Position numbers and translations under genes: made by a program. From Bigelowiella natans CCMP2755 (taxonomy: Eukaryota; Cercozoa; Chlorarachniophyceae), in the NCBI GenBank assembly GCA_000320545.1, contig ADNK01000212.1, forward strand, positions 1 through 32,073: a stretch of DNA of 32,073 nt, written 5' to 3'. How positions within the stretch are numbered: the stretch's first letter is position 1; every line of letters starts with the position of its first letter. Positions 1 to 10,905 of this stretch are shown piece after piece. The notes under the pieces are model-generated. The model was not told the origin of the DNA, did not search any database, and saw nothing but the letters and a program-made list of their open reading frames with translations.

Positions 1-107
1 TGGGGGGGGGGGGGGGCGCTGAGCTATCATGCACGTTTGTGATCATGATTGTCTTGAAAAAACGCTTCATATAAGCTATAAATTTTTGTTCTCTTCTCCC
101 TCACCAG

Positions 108-475
108 CGTGACCGCAGGACTGATACGGCATTTTGGAGTTGAGGAGAAGGTGCCAGCTACTATAAGAACGTTTTGCATGCCCATGCTGTCATTCCCTAC
201 CCCCTTTGGATGGCGGGGGGCGTGAATCTAGCACATTGTGGTCTTTCATTCCAGAAAGACCGTCATTCTTAAGAAGTTTTCCCGAACATGAACGAGATCG
301 AGTAAGATCTGCGGTTACTCTAGTTCTCAGTACTCACGCTTCACCGCTAATCAGGTCTCAATAAAGGTGCTGGTGCGTGGGGTCGCCCCGAAAGGGGGGG
401 GGAAAGTCAGGTTCTGTCACCTAGACATTTTTCAGAAATCAAAGTGATTATCAATTGCCGCGGTTATGAAATATT

Positions 476-513
<38 letters not shown>

Positions 514-1192
514 GGGGGGCGGGGACAGCGTCTGGATTCCTATAATCAAGGCTCTTAAGGTTGAATTGATCTCGAAGAACGCTAACCAACGACAATAGTT
601 TTAGACGGCTGGCTTTCCACCGTCTGAAAGCAAATTACACGAACAAGCGATTACTTCCACATAACACGCACACTATATGCTTAACTTCGAGTCGGTCCAT
701 CAGTCGTATCATTCGATCATTTCCCCTTTCCTGGCTGAGTTCTCCCTTCCTTTTTTTGGAATTTTGTCAGCCTGTATCGCTACTGGAACCGGGAAAGATA
801 AAACGATTTCGTGGCACGTCATACGTAAGGGCACCCATTTTTCAAGCGTCGTCGTCATCGTCGTCATCACCACCACCATCACCAACACAATCACACTCTC
901 ATCATGATCATCCGCCCTCTTCGCCGTCTCCCCGTTGTGTTTGCCATGTTCTTGTCGTATATGACCGAACTACTACCACAGGTGTGTAGGTGCTCCCCAC
1001 AATTCGCAAATCGCATGGTAGTAGTAGTAGTAGTAGTAGTAGTAGCAGTAGTAGAAGCAGCAGCAGCAGTATTGGTAGCATTAGTAGCATTAGTGGTATT
1101 AGTAGTTGATCAACATCATTCGTTCTCCTACCCCATATCTGGGCACGACCTCGTCATTTCGTCACTGATACGCCGTATAATAATTTCCACCG

Positions 1193-1223
<31 letters not shown>

Positions 1224-1747
1224 TATCATCATTATCATCATCATCGTCACCATCATCGATCGTTGCCTTTCTCCCAAGCATCGTCGTTCCACTTTTCTCT
1301 TCTCCCTACTACCCTACCCCTCGTTTCTATGCAACCGTCTTCGCCGCCGCTGAGTTGTGATTTATCGCCGTGGGTGGCAGGTGACCTCCGCGAGAGGCAT
1401 TCTGAACCGTTTCATCCCCGACGTATACATCCACACCGACCATTGTAAGGGCAAAGCAGGTTGCGACTTCTACCAAGAATATGTGAATAAATGTATGATT
1501 ACTATTCCAGGAAGAAGTATGGAAATAGAGAAAGAGCTGCGGTGGTGACTGCTGCTGCTGCTGCTGCTGCAAGAGTCGAAGGCGGCCAATAACGTACCAA
1601 TCTTCAGTGCTTTACATTGTATTGTATTGCAATCTTCAGGAGGGCTATCTAGTGGCTTCGGCGTCAGCATGACAGCGGAGTCGATAAACGGTGTGTGGGA
1701 GTGAGTAAGAAGATGTGCAGTGTGCAGTGTACTTTCTGGAAACAAAT

Positions 1748-1810
<63 letters not shown>

Positions 1811-2190
1811 AATTAAGAGATTGGTTGTGTAGAGTAGAATGACTTGTCAGCATCATCACGGGTATCCTCGTTACTTCGGAGCCGTGCTGCTTCCATGGGA
1901 AAACCATCCTGCCAGCTTTACCTAGCCGGCAGCTGTTCTGCTCATCATCCTCACGACGGGTGGTCATCATTCGCTGCTGTTATATGTAGGCTTCGTCCTA
2001 TCAACACAATGCATACCCACGGAGTCGTCGATGCCCGAAGAGGTGGGGGAGAAATGCGCGAAGCAGCTGGTGGAGCAGATAGCGCAGGTAGGTGGTTTCA
2101 AGACCAGCAGCTGAAGGCTGCTTGTCCTACTTAAGAAGAGATGTGGTGGGGGTGGTGCTAGTGCTACTACTAAGATCTATAGGGAGTATT

Positions 2191-2231
<41 letters not shown>

Positions 2232-2888
2232 TTCGCACGCTGTCTTCTTCTGACACAACATATCGATTATTGATTAATCATTCTTATCATTTTGAACTAT
2301 TTAATATCAGTACCACACGCCGCTGAACATGTTAAAAGAAGTACTAAGTGTGTATTTGCTGCTATATTCATCCATGATAGGGCGGATGCGTGGACTCGAA
2401 CCATCAAGGTGCTGACGATGACGATAATGAAGCTGAAAATTGAAGTTTATTGACTGAGATGATGATCGCGCATAAATGAAGACATGCGGAGCAATTGATC
2501 CTTTCTTGTCCCCCTCCTCCTCCCCCATCTTTCTCTCCTTTTGCTTTCACTCTCCAGGGATGATGTGCGTCTTGATGGCTCTTTCTCCGGAAGATGTCAG
2601 CCGACTGCGCATTGGCAAGCTATCGAAACCAGCGTACGAATTTCAAGAAAACAAGAAAACCTTTAACGTGAAATTCTTGGTGAACATTAGAGTACCCGCT
2701 TGCATTTTAACACTATTTTTTTTCCTCTTTCATGTGACCCTCCCTTCCCCAGGATTGACATCTTAAGGCTTCTGCAGACCTTCTTCGGGGTCACATTTAT
2801 GATCAAGCCGGACAACAAAACGAATGTACAGAATGATTCTATGTGCGCGCGGGGCTTTCCAGAAGATTTATCATACACACACACACAC

Positions 2889-2929
<41 letters not shown>

Positions 2930-3076
2930 CACACATATATATATAAAATTTACATGTGTGTAAGTGTAAATATGTATTGATGTTGATATTGACCTCGCCG
3001 ATGTTATACTCTTCAGACTGTGCTTTTGTCTTGCGTCGGGGCTGGGTTTCAAAACTTCTCGAGGAAGCATTGTTAA
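108..3076 (+). CDS. RCL1: RNA 3'-terminal phosphate cyclase-like protein RCL1, 5'-truncated
   Basis: RCL1 acts in the nucleolus in early 18S pre-rRNA processing, in the small-subunit processome with Bms1; it belongs to the RNA cyclase fold but is not thought to cyclise. Exons I place: 108-150, 367-410, 605-629 (tentative, GC donor), 771-824, 982-1017, 1381-1459, 1640-1690, 1990-2087, 2381-2408, 2558-2633, 2753-2825, 3017-3076. All phases agree. Diagnostic pieces in order are GLIRHFGVEEK, GVAPKGGGKV, GKIKRFRGTSY, CSPQFANRM, GILNRFIPDVYIHTDH, SSGFGVSMTAESINGFVLS, GGCVDSNHQ, LMALSPEDVSRLRIGKLS, LRLLQTFFGVTFMIKPD and the terminal LLSCVGAGFQNFSRKHC before TAA. The order matches the whole C-terminal three quarters of the family. 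The N-terminal exons lie outside the window. Introns hold (GTA)n, (CAT)n, (TA)n(TG)n and (TG)n tracts. Confidence 0.9.
479..510. repeat. (GT)n microsatellite, RCL1 intron
   Basis: This is a pure GT tract of about 16 units, followed by a G-rich run, inside an RCL1 intron. Confidence 0.9.
1018..1056. repeat. (GTA)n repeat starting at an RCL1 splice donor
   Basis: GTA units start at the first base of the intron after ATG 1015-1017, so the donor GT is the first repeat unit. Imperfect GCA/GTA units continue to about 1105. Confidence 0.85.
1192..1250. repeat. (CAT)n repeat, RCL1 intron
   Basis: Imperfect CAT trinucleotide tract in the same RCL1 intron as the GTA repeat. Confidence 0.85.
1752..1810. 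repeat. (TA)n(TG)n compound microsatellite, RCL1 intron
   Basis: About 16 TA units run directly into about 13 TG units. Confidence 0.9.
2194..2228. repeat. (TG)n microsatellite, RCL1 intron
   Basis: Pure TG tract between RCL1 exons 1990-2087 and 2381-2408. Confidence 0.85.
2875..2948. repeat. (AC)n(TA)n compound microsatellite, RCL1 last intron
   Basis: An AC tract is followed by TA units with short interruptions, between exons 2753-2825 and 3017-3076. Confidence 0.85.
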
Positions 3077-4777
3077 AGTTCTAATGAGATGTGTCAATAC
3101 CTCATGCAACTACGCATGTTCGGCCCGCGTGTGTTGCAATGTAGTAGGCGTGCAGCATCACAGTCATTCCAAAAATACGCCATGCCAAGCACTATCACAC
3201 CGCCCAGCAGGCTACGCAATGTGAGCATCATGTGCAAAATGCGATGCATTTCTTGTGCACCTTCGAACCCCTAGCCCACAGAACAAAGTTCGCACGTGTC
3301 AACATTTCTAGATTTGCATGCTGCATTCCACGTGCGTGCACCACTTGCACACGTGCGAGCAATTTTGCTTGGAACTCATCTGGTTTTTTGCATATGCACC
3401 GTGCAGCGCAATGACAAAAACGCAAGCCGGTGCTCACCTTCACTGCTCCTGCTGCCTTCAGTTCTGAGGCGCAAATGAGTTGGAGTTGAGGTGGACGTGG
3501 GCCTGGTTTCTGCAAAAGTTCACAAAGTGAATGTCGCACAGCGGGAATCAACCGGGGTGGTGTGGGGGTTTAATTTGTTCCACAGTGCGTGTTCACGGTC
3601 CTGGCAACGCACGAATGATGATCGAGTGAGTTCTGTGATTCCAATGCTTGCTAGCTTGCTTCCAGAGGTCATCAGACGTCTAGACGTGCCAAGATTCAGA
3701 GAAAGAAAGATCGATTAAAGATTCGTGTTCATTCGATATGCCAACAAGATGTGCTGCAAGCACTGAATTGACACTGCCAACAAGCCACAGCGCAACTCAT
3801 CCGTGTGGGCACCAAACGTGGAACAAGAACAAGAACAAGAATTTGATGAAAACTGCATTTCCAAAACATGACAAGATGTTTGCAAAGTACGAAATGCAAT
3901 GCCTCGAGCTAAATCCATCGAGGGCCAATCTGGAGCATGATGAAAACCTGAATTTTTTTCGCACGTCACTGTTGTGGATGCCACACAATGTCATTTTGTT
4001 TTGGTCATGCATGTGTGAGTGACAGAGGAATCACAACCAGAGAAAGTGACAAAACGTCGGACAAACATCTGTCTACGCCACAAAGAAACAAACCAATGTC
4101 ATCGGTCAAAAACACATCCCAAAGTCCAAACTTCTCAAAATTGGAGGATCGTTCCAGGACATGCTCGCAATCTTGACGTACAATGGCAAAGATGCCGGTG
4201 TCAAAAGCGCACTTTGCGACATGCTGTGCCGCAAAAGCCCGTATGACACCTTCATTAAAGCATGACATGATCACTGTGCTGCAATGTGCACCATGAGCAC
4301 ATGGCAACTCATTCATGATGCATGGACCGCTTTCTGTCATTGCGATCCTTCTTCCGGAAATGGCCAGCATTTCCGGCCTACGACTTGCGCTGGCGCACCA
4401 GGTACAGGTTTGACTGTTCAACAAAGACCGTTTGTGTCGTTGCGACATGGAAAGTCGGACATCCGCAGGGTCTAAATGACGTTTGTTTCCTGTAGCGGTG
4501 GCAGGTGGTACTCGTAGCATCGTGGTCGACATGGCGCTGGGTGCATGAAATCCGAGGGGATTCCACTCGAAAGCCAAGGGTGTTAGCATGTCGCAGGTAG
4601 TGTGATCCTCTGTGACATTTCTCCACCGTCGTCTTCGCTCCTTCCGTCGAGGCAGGCCGACCCTTGTTTTGGTAGTCCGACGCCATGCAAGCCGACTGCA
4701 AGGATCTGGTATCGGCGTGCTTCACTTCTTCGCTTGTTTTTCCCCTCTCCATGGTGAACATGCATGTGATTGTGCAG
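3077..4777. other. Gene-free TG/CA-rich spacer
   Basis: This stretch of about 1.7 kb between RCL1 and the zinc-ribbon exons shows no convincing exon. It is rich in TGCA, CATG and GCAT words and has short open frames on both strands without recognisable motifs or good splice context. It contains one copy of a dispersed repeat (3845-3928) whose relative lies at 10823-10905. It looks like decayed repetitive DNA; similar texture recurs at 9.8-11 kb, 12.2-12.85 kb, 15.2-16.1 kb and 20-21.1 kb. Confidence 0.5.
3845..3928. repeat. Dispersed repeat, copy A
   Basis: Aligns by eye with 10823-10905 in the same orientation. Shared words include GATGAAAA, CATTTCCAAA, CAAGA, AAATGCA and TGCCTCGA in the same order, at roughly 70 percent identity. 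Family unknown. Confidence 0.55.
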
Positions 4778-4993
4778 GGGCAGCAGCCTCAACTGGCCTT
4801 TCCCGCACAACAGCCTCAGGGCGTCTACGGAAGCACGCCATTCAATGCACCTGCTGCGGGGCTACGCTTCAGTTACCGCCGAACGCTGGTGAAACAGAGA
4901 AAAAGAGAGCAAATATTGACTCCGTTGTGTAACGTTTTTTTTTTTTTAAATACGGGCACAGGGATGGTCAAGTGCGGTGCGTGTGGCCAAGAG
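4778..4993 (+). CDS. Zinc-ribbon exons (CxxC...CxxC), gene ownership unresolved
   Basis: Two consecutive exons, 4778-4888 and 4962-4993, join in phase to give a peptide ending in AIQCTCCGATLQLPPNAG then MVKCGACGQEV. The pattern CxxCGxxLQLPPNA...KCxxCG is a small LSD1-like or general zinc ribbon with four metal-binding cysteines. Donor GTGAAA and acceptor CACAG bound the first intron, and the second exon ends at a GTGGGT donor. Further possible exons downstream encode an acidic stretch (about 5102-5200, containing IPDDGGSDDELIV) and two short pieces near 5468-5496 and 5644-5671, but I cannot join them with confidence. These may be the 5' part of the arrestin gene that follows or a separate small gene. 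A different frame of the first exon gives a Q/P-rich peptide that is also open. Confidence 0.4.
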
Positions 4994-5498
4994 GTGGGTG
5001 TCTTACAATGTGTACTTTCCGCCTCCATTCTCCTGTTTAAGATATAAGTTATATTACCGATTAATAACCGCAACCGCCGAGGCAATTGCGGCACACTAGA
5101 AACTTTTGACATTGTTGTTTTGCTGCGTATTCCTGACGATGGTGGTTCCGACGATGAGCTCATCGTCCCGGCCTCTGAACCACCGCAAACAGGGCAGAAG
5201 GTGATGATTCTCCCACCCCGTTGCGACCATCATGTCCGTTTAACTTCTCGCTTTCGGCTATATCTAAGCAGGATCATATGGGAACGGTTGGGACTGCGGG
5301 TTACAATAGCATCATTCAGGATGAAAAGACACAACTCCTTACCGCAAAATCTCACGCCAACATGCGAATGTAATTCGTGCGATTGTGATGCCGCAAAGCA
5401 ATACGCATTGCAGAAGCAGCAGCAGCAGCAGCGCTCTAACTTTCTTGCCGCGATTTTCTTCTTTCAGCGCAATCTTGCTCAGAGGGGAGACAAAGGTA

Positions 5499-5531
<33 letters not shown>

Positions 5532-5800
5532 CATACATATATTTCTATATGTATAGTACCACTTTCTGCTCACCGGAGCCGCCCCTATGTGTGGTGTTGA
5601 ATGCGGGCCTTAAACTATGTTCCATCTATGGCAATACTTTCAGGAAATAATGCCCGGCCAAATTGTGCAAGGTGATCAGGACAGAGGAGGGGGAGGGATG
5701 GGAGGAAAGGAAGATCACCCACGTCAATTATAGCAGTGGTCCATGCTTTGTGGGATGATGATACCGTCAAATTCGTAAATCAATTATACCTGCGCTGAAG

Positions 5801-6155
5801 TGAAGTGTGCTAACCATGCTGACGTTGCATTTGAATACGATCGATTCTGTAAAGGCGTTGTGACTGTCAACGTCTACAAGAAGTGCTCCGCTCGTAAGAT
5901 TACTGTGGAATTCGTCGGACAAGGTGAGTGATGTAGCTAGCAAGCCCGACACTTTTTCCTTGTTTCTTCCCAAAAATGACTGCTTCGTGGCTCTCCTACC
6001 TTGTGTTCTGATGACCGCCGTATGTCCTTTCTTCCTCCTCTCTCTTGACTTCTTCACCCCTCCCTTCGTCTGCTGCTTTGTTACTGCACTACCCCCTATA
6101 GAACATGCGAGGTGGAGGGAAAGTCGAGGTTTGTTAATGGATGGCTGTAATCACG

Positions 6156-6199
<44 letters not shown>

Positions 6200-6952
6200 C
6201 CCCCCCCCCTCCCCATCTCTTTCTCTTTCTTGCGTGGATGTGTTTGTATTTGTGTGAGTCACGCATCACTCCCCCCTCCCCCCGTTGATATGGCAGGTTC
6301 AGGAAAAAGTAAGCGCAGGGTAACTGTGAGAAGGCACTGCGACATTCAAAGGGAGAACATCGTCGTGTGGCGGCCACCGGGGTGTGTTGGTGTCGTTGAT
6401 GATGATATTGCAAATCCCAGAAAGAAAGGAGAGGAAGAAGAAGAAGATCTATACTAAGAATACTAAATTTTTAATTCATTAAATGCTATTAACGTTCTAT
6501 TCGAGTGCTGGTTCCTATTGAACATTGGTTGTTGTATTGGTTGTTAGTTCTTCCAACAAGATTGAGGTAGCAGAACAAATAGAAAGAAAGAAAGGGGCAA
6601 ACCCCCAGCTTTCAATTGGTTGGGGTGGAGGGGGGAGGAAAGAGAGGGGGGGGGGGGCGGTGGTGAAAATGTTTCACCTAATGCGCACAAGCACCTTGCT
6701 AGTAGATTTGTTTTCGTCGTCATCTCGCTTCGGATATACAGTTTCTTTTCCTCCTCCTCCTCCTCCTCCTTCCTCTTTCTCCTGAATCTCCATTATCGTG
6801 GAAAAGGTGGGCAACTACGAGCTCAAGTTCCAGTTTAGAGTGTTGCCGTCGGCCCCCCCTACCATGTGCATCGGTGAGTACAATGGCCCGGGATTAAGAA
6901 GGACAAGGGGGAGGGGGGAGGATACAAAATTAGCGAAGACAAGCTGAGAGGG

Positions 6953-6985
<33 letters not shown>

Positions 6986-7146
6986 TCACACGATCACACG
7001 ATCACATCCTATCACGCATAATTAGGTCATTTCCTTACGTACCCAACAGCGCATTCGAGCTCATTTTAGATTCAATTTTCCATTTTCCATTCTTCCTCTT
7101 CTTCTGCTGTCTCATCACCACCCTCCTCCACCATTCCTCCCCCTCC

Positions 7147-7177
<31 letters not shown>

Positions 7178-7908
7178 GGCAGGGAGACGCGCTGCTGGAC
7201 AACCTACAATATTAAGGCCAACGTAATTACGCGCGTGGATGTGGCAGCAGGGGAGGTGGCGCGGAGTGTGTATGGTGTGTATGATTTGTGTGCATGTGTG
7301 TGTGAGAGAGAGAGAAGGGGGGGGGGAGGGGTGGCTTCTAATAACTACCAGCTACTACCACACTTCTCTTTCCATCTCCTCCCTCCTCCCTCTTCCTCAC
7401 TCACTTCCTCCTCATTTCTCGCCCCCCTCCCCCCTTCAAGGTTGATAAACCGTGGTGGTTCGACATGTCTGTAGGGTATGATGCAAGATACTGCTGTTTT
7501 GTGTGTGTGTGTTTCTCCCCCGAGTGATATATAGATGGTGTTGTAGGAAATCTGACATCGTTTCTTTGATTGCTGTGTTGCAGCTGCCCAGTGGTAGTGC
7601 GCTCGGCGCCAGTAGACCCCCTGTCTTTGCCTCAGGTTTTCTTCCTCTTTTTCAAAAGGGGAAAAGAAAGGGGGAAGGGGGGGGGGGGGGAATGTTATTC
7701 TGCTGAGTCGCCACACAAGAAATATACCAATGCATGCGGTTTTGTTTCCCTTCCAAGATCCAGCCTCAGGTTATGGAACAGTCGCTGCCTGTGTACTACT
7801 GCTGCTGCTGCTTCCGAATCGGTGAAATGCAGAGGGGGGGGGGGGGGGGAGGGAGTTTTGTGTTCCTTGCTGTGATAATGTTTTTTTATAATTTATAAAT
7901 AATTATTG

Positions 7909-7940
<32 letters not shown>

Positions 7941-8177
7941 CGTGTGCTCATCAGGCGATGTTGACACTCGATGTCAACTCAGTCGGGCTGCATTTGCTTG
8001 CTCTGAGGTGGTATCACCACCTCACCTCTACGATATGGAAATAGAAGGAGACGATGATGATGATGATGATGATGGGAAGGAGGTGAAGGAGGGAGGGGGA
8101 GGGAGAGGAGGGAACAATTGAACAAGTCTGATTTCTAAAATGGAAACTTGTTAATACACACGCACACATACATCTAC

Positions 8178-8219
<42 letters not shown>

Positions 8220-9824
8220 CATCTCTCAGGTGAATCTGAATCCCACAGTGGTACTTGACATGAAGAATACGAGCACTCGGTAGTACATAAGCGTTTAAGT
8301 GCTTGCGTGTGCGTATGTGGGACCAGCGTGGGAGAGATATGGACGTACACAAACACATAATATACTATGCACATAAATACACATTTATACGGCGTGGTGG
8401 CTACTGGTATTTGGTTGCAGACCTGTGCGGGGCGTTCGATTCTCTCTTATCGCCGAAGCAAAGTAGGTGGTTGGATGTAGATATTGATGCTGTCTCATAT
8501 GCACTCCTTAGCCGCCTTTAGAACACTCGTTCTCCGCCTTTATTCGCCGTCATCGTCGTCGTCATCGACATCATCATCATCTGCCTCCAACGTATAATCG
8601 TACGTTATATATGCATGCATGTGTGTGTGTGTGTGTGTGTGTTTGTGTGTTTGTGCGTGTTTACGGGTGTCGTTGGCAAATTAGCATTATCGTGCGTTTG
8701 TATGTGTAAAGTTATCATCTGTACGATCAATGAACCAACCAATCAATCAATCAATCGGTCGATCCTCTCACGGTAGGTTTTGGCGCAAATCTCACCGCTC
8801 AACAATTGGAACACTGAAGTACCACAACGAAGACGTAAGAAGAGGAGCCCATGCGATGTGTGATGGGAACAGGGAGGTGGGGGGGGGATCAACACTGGAT
8901 GTGTTTATATATATTTTTACAAGACGTGTGTTATGCTGTATGAACGTAAACTCCCGTTCAATAGTGCGACTGTGTTTCTTATGCTGCTCGCTGCTCCAAA
9001 GGTATTACTAAATCCTAAAGCGGGGAAGACGGAGACCAAAGCTCATATCGCCCTGTCCTTTGGAGTCCATCCGTACGCAGTCCCTTCGTTCAGGGGACAA
9101 CAGATATCGGTTGGTCGTTGTGTTTGCTTGCAGCTGTCGGTTTGCGGGTTGTTGTGGAGGCCACAATCGCTGATGCATTTCATGTCATTTCCGATCAATC
9201 GATATCAATCGAGGTGTTGGCCGCGCACCGCTATCGTCATTGCCAGCAAGCGAATATGTTGTTTTTGTTGTTTGGTGTCCCCCCCCCCCCCCGCAAAGGT
9301 CGAGCACTTCTTGGTTGTGTCTCCAGATATTCCCTACGCCGTCGACCCAAGTAGAGTGGCAGTGTGTGATAGTACAAATGTATGCGAGCTGGATCACATG
9401 CAAGGATGTGTGGAGGGAGAAAGAGATGGAGAGAGAGAAAGAGAGAGAGAGAGAGGGAGAGAGAGATTTTGTGAAACACAACGTTCAAGAAGCCTCCCTC
9501 CCAACAATGTTCCTTGGACTATCATTTAGATCAAGGAAAAACAAATTACAGCCTGAAGCTGAATGCCCGTCCTCTGCGTTCTTCTCCTATTGCTTTGCCC
9601 CTGAAATATACACGTACACCCCCACAGCTCTCAGGTTCCCCATTCGGTTGTTTGGAAGCTTTACCAGGCCTCCATTCGTAGGGCCCGCTTCATCGCAGCA
9701 GCAACAACAAAAGGAGCAGCAGCAGCAGATGCCCATATTTCAACAGCCATCCGCGCCATCTCCGTCGTCACCACCGCCCGACTACACCAAGTACCAACCA
9801 AGCGCAGATCTCAACGTCGATTGA
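5801..9824 (+). CDS. Alpha-arrestin-like protein with C-terminal PPDY motif
   Basis: Alpha-arrestins are adaptors that recruit NEDD4-type ubiquitin ligases to membrane cargo through PPxY motifs. Exons: about 5801-5923, 6102-6128, 6297-about 6387, 6807-6873, 7179-7255, 7441-7475, 7584-7635, 7770-7821, 7955-8007, 8230-8279, 8421-8462, 8777-8834, 9002-9113, 9134-9213, 9299-9363, 9668-9824. N-domain marks are FCKGVVTVNVYKK, ITVEFVGQ followed by W, GNYELKFQFRVLPSAPP and CWTTYNIKANV. C-domain marks are YYCCCCFRIGDVDTRCQLSR, VVLDMKNTSTR, VRFSLIAEAK and the alternating strand ISVAVGLRVVVEA. The last exon is Gln- and Pro-rich and holds PPPDYTKY, a PPxY motif. The start is unresolved; the 6387/6807 junction and the 9363/9668 junction are tentative. 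Joining 9113 to 9134 implies a 20-nt intron. Confidence 0.75.
6158..6209. repeat. (CT)n followed by C-run, arrestin intron
   Basis: CT dinucleotide tract of about 19 units ending in a run of about 13 C, between arrestin exons 6102-6128 and 6297 onward. Confidence 0.85.
6953..6984. repeat. (CTA)n microsatellite, arrestin intron
   Basis: About ten CTA units in the intron after exon 6807-6873. Confidence 0.85.
7149..7178. repeat. (CAT)n repeat abutting an arrestin splice acceptor
   Basis: The tract ends TCATCAG, and the CAG is the acceptor of exon 7179-7255. The repeat replaces the usual polypyrimidine tract. Confidence 0.8.
7905..7942. repeat. (GT)n microsatellite, arrestin intron
   Basis: GT tract with one interruption, just upstream of exon 7955-8007. 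Confidence 0.85.
8052..8075. repeat. (GAT)n repeat, arrestin intron
   Basis: About eight GAT units downstream of exon 7955-8007. Confidence 0.8.
8179..8214. repeat. (TA)n microsatellite, arrestin intron
   Basis: Pure TA tract of about 17 units just upstream of exon 8230-8279. Confidence 0.85.
9416..9466. repeat. (GA)n purine tract, arrestin last intron
   Basis: GA-rich tract between exons 9299-9363 and 9668-9824. Confidence 0.8.
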
Positions 9825-9929
9825 ATGGAGCTTTTCAGCTTTGTCGGCCAGTTGCACGGTTCCCTCTCTACTCTCTAGCTCTGCTTACAATGTGTGCTAG
9901 GTTAGATTCTGCTTTGACATGTGCTCACA

Positions 9930-9968
9930 CATGCTAGCTAGCATGCACATGTGCAATTCTAGAATTGC
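9930..9968. repeat. Two adjacent 16-bp perfect palindromes
   Basis: CATGCTAGCTAGCATG at 9930-9945 and GCAATTCTAGAATTGC at 9953-9968 each equal their reverse complement. They are seven bases apart. Confidence 0.85.
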
Positions 9969-10002
9969 GTGTAGATGTATGTGCATTTTCTTGATGCATT
10001 TA

Positions 10003-10075
10003 ATGATGGACACACCAACAACAGGATGCACAACATGCATGTGCACACATCACACATGTTGCATGTGTCCATCAT
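10003..10075. repeat. 73-bp imperfect inverted repeat
   Basis: The outer arms ATGATGGACACA (10003-10014) and TGTGTCCATCAT (10064-10075) are perfect reverse complements. Inner AACATG-type words also pair with bulges, so the whole unit could fold into a hairpin. Confidence 0.7.
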
Positions 10076-10822
10076 GAGTGTGCATGCCTCAGAATGATGC
10101 AGTGACGTCTAGCATGTCCATCTCACATTGCTAGATTGCACAGCTGTGCACGTAGTTGCTTCATCATGTTCCGTAGCAATGAATCAGAACAAGTCGATTC
10201 ACAGTTTCAAAATTGCTGCATGTGCGCACGCAATGAAATGACTTCATTTTTCAGTGCGTCATCTCAATCTAGCTAGCTAGCAATGTTGCGATGACGCAGC
10301 GAGTGTGCTGGGCCTGCGATGCAAGTTTGCATTCATTGTGTCAACACACATGAACATGCAAGCAACACAACTCCAATCACAATGCACAGCATGGCTTCTG
10401 AAACAATTTCTGACCTTTTTTGTTTTTCCCCAAAAATTGTCATCAGCCTGCGTGCTGATCTTGGCAACTAGCTAGCTGTCCAAGAGGGGTTGCGGAATGA
10501 CAATCGCATGATGCTGAACTCTGGACTCATTCACGTGTGTAGAAAGAAACTCTTGCTGACGGAGACAACAATGCCTGTGCATTTCACGGTGACCCGGCAT
10601 GCGCATCCACTCTGTGCTTCCATCATGAGCGAGTTCGACATGCAAAAAAATGCGGCAACCAACAAATGCAACTTCCTGAGTGCTTCATCGTCCTCATTGT
10701 GTGTCAGCCGCAATTGAAAGAATGCAATGATTTTGCTTCCTGACATCGTTAGATCCGAGACAGGGGACAACTCCCTGTCTCCCTGTGCGATGAGCGGAAA
10801 GACAATGAAACAATGAAACAAT

Positions 10823-10905
10823 GATGAAAAACTACATTTCCAAAGTGTAGCAAGACACTTGCAGTGTGCAAAATGCAGTGCCTCGAACTGATTTCAGTGA
10901 GGACT
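10823..10905. repeat. Dispersed repeat, copy B
   Basis: Partner of 3845-3928; see that entry for shared words. It lies in gene-free DNA. Confidence 0.55.

Noticed and set aside
1192-1250. CRISPR-like array from regular CAT repeats
   Set aside because: Simple trinucleotide repeat without spacers, in a eukaryotic intron.
904-1353. 149-codon ORF
   Set aside because: Mostly translated GTA and CAT repeats; the real coding bases here are RCL1 exon 982-1017 in the same window of sequence.
3250-3280. TTCGAACCCC as a tRNA T-arm
   Set aside because: No matching acceptor stem, D-arm or anticodon arm on either strand.
4005-4589. Minus-strand 194-codon ORF in the spacer
   Set aside because: No recognisable motif and spacer-like TG/CA composition; ORFs of this length occur by chance at this base composition.
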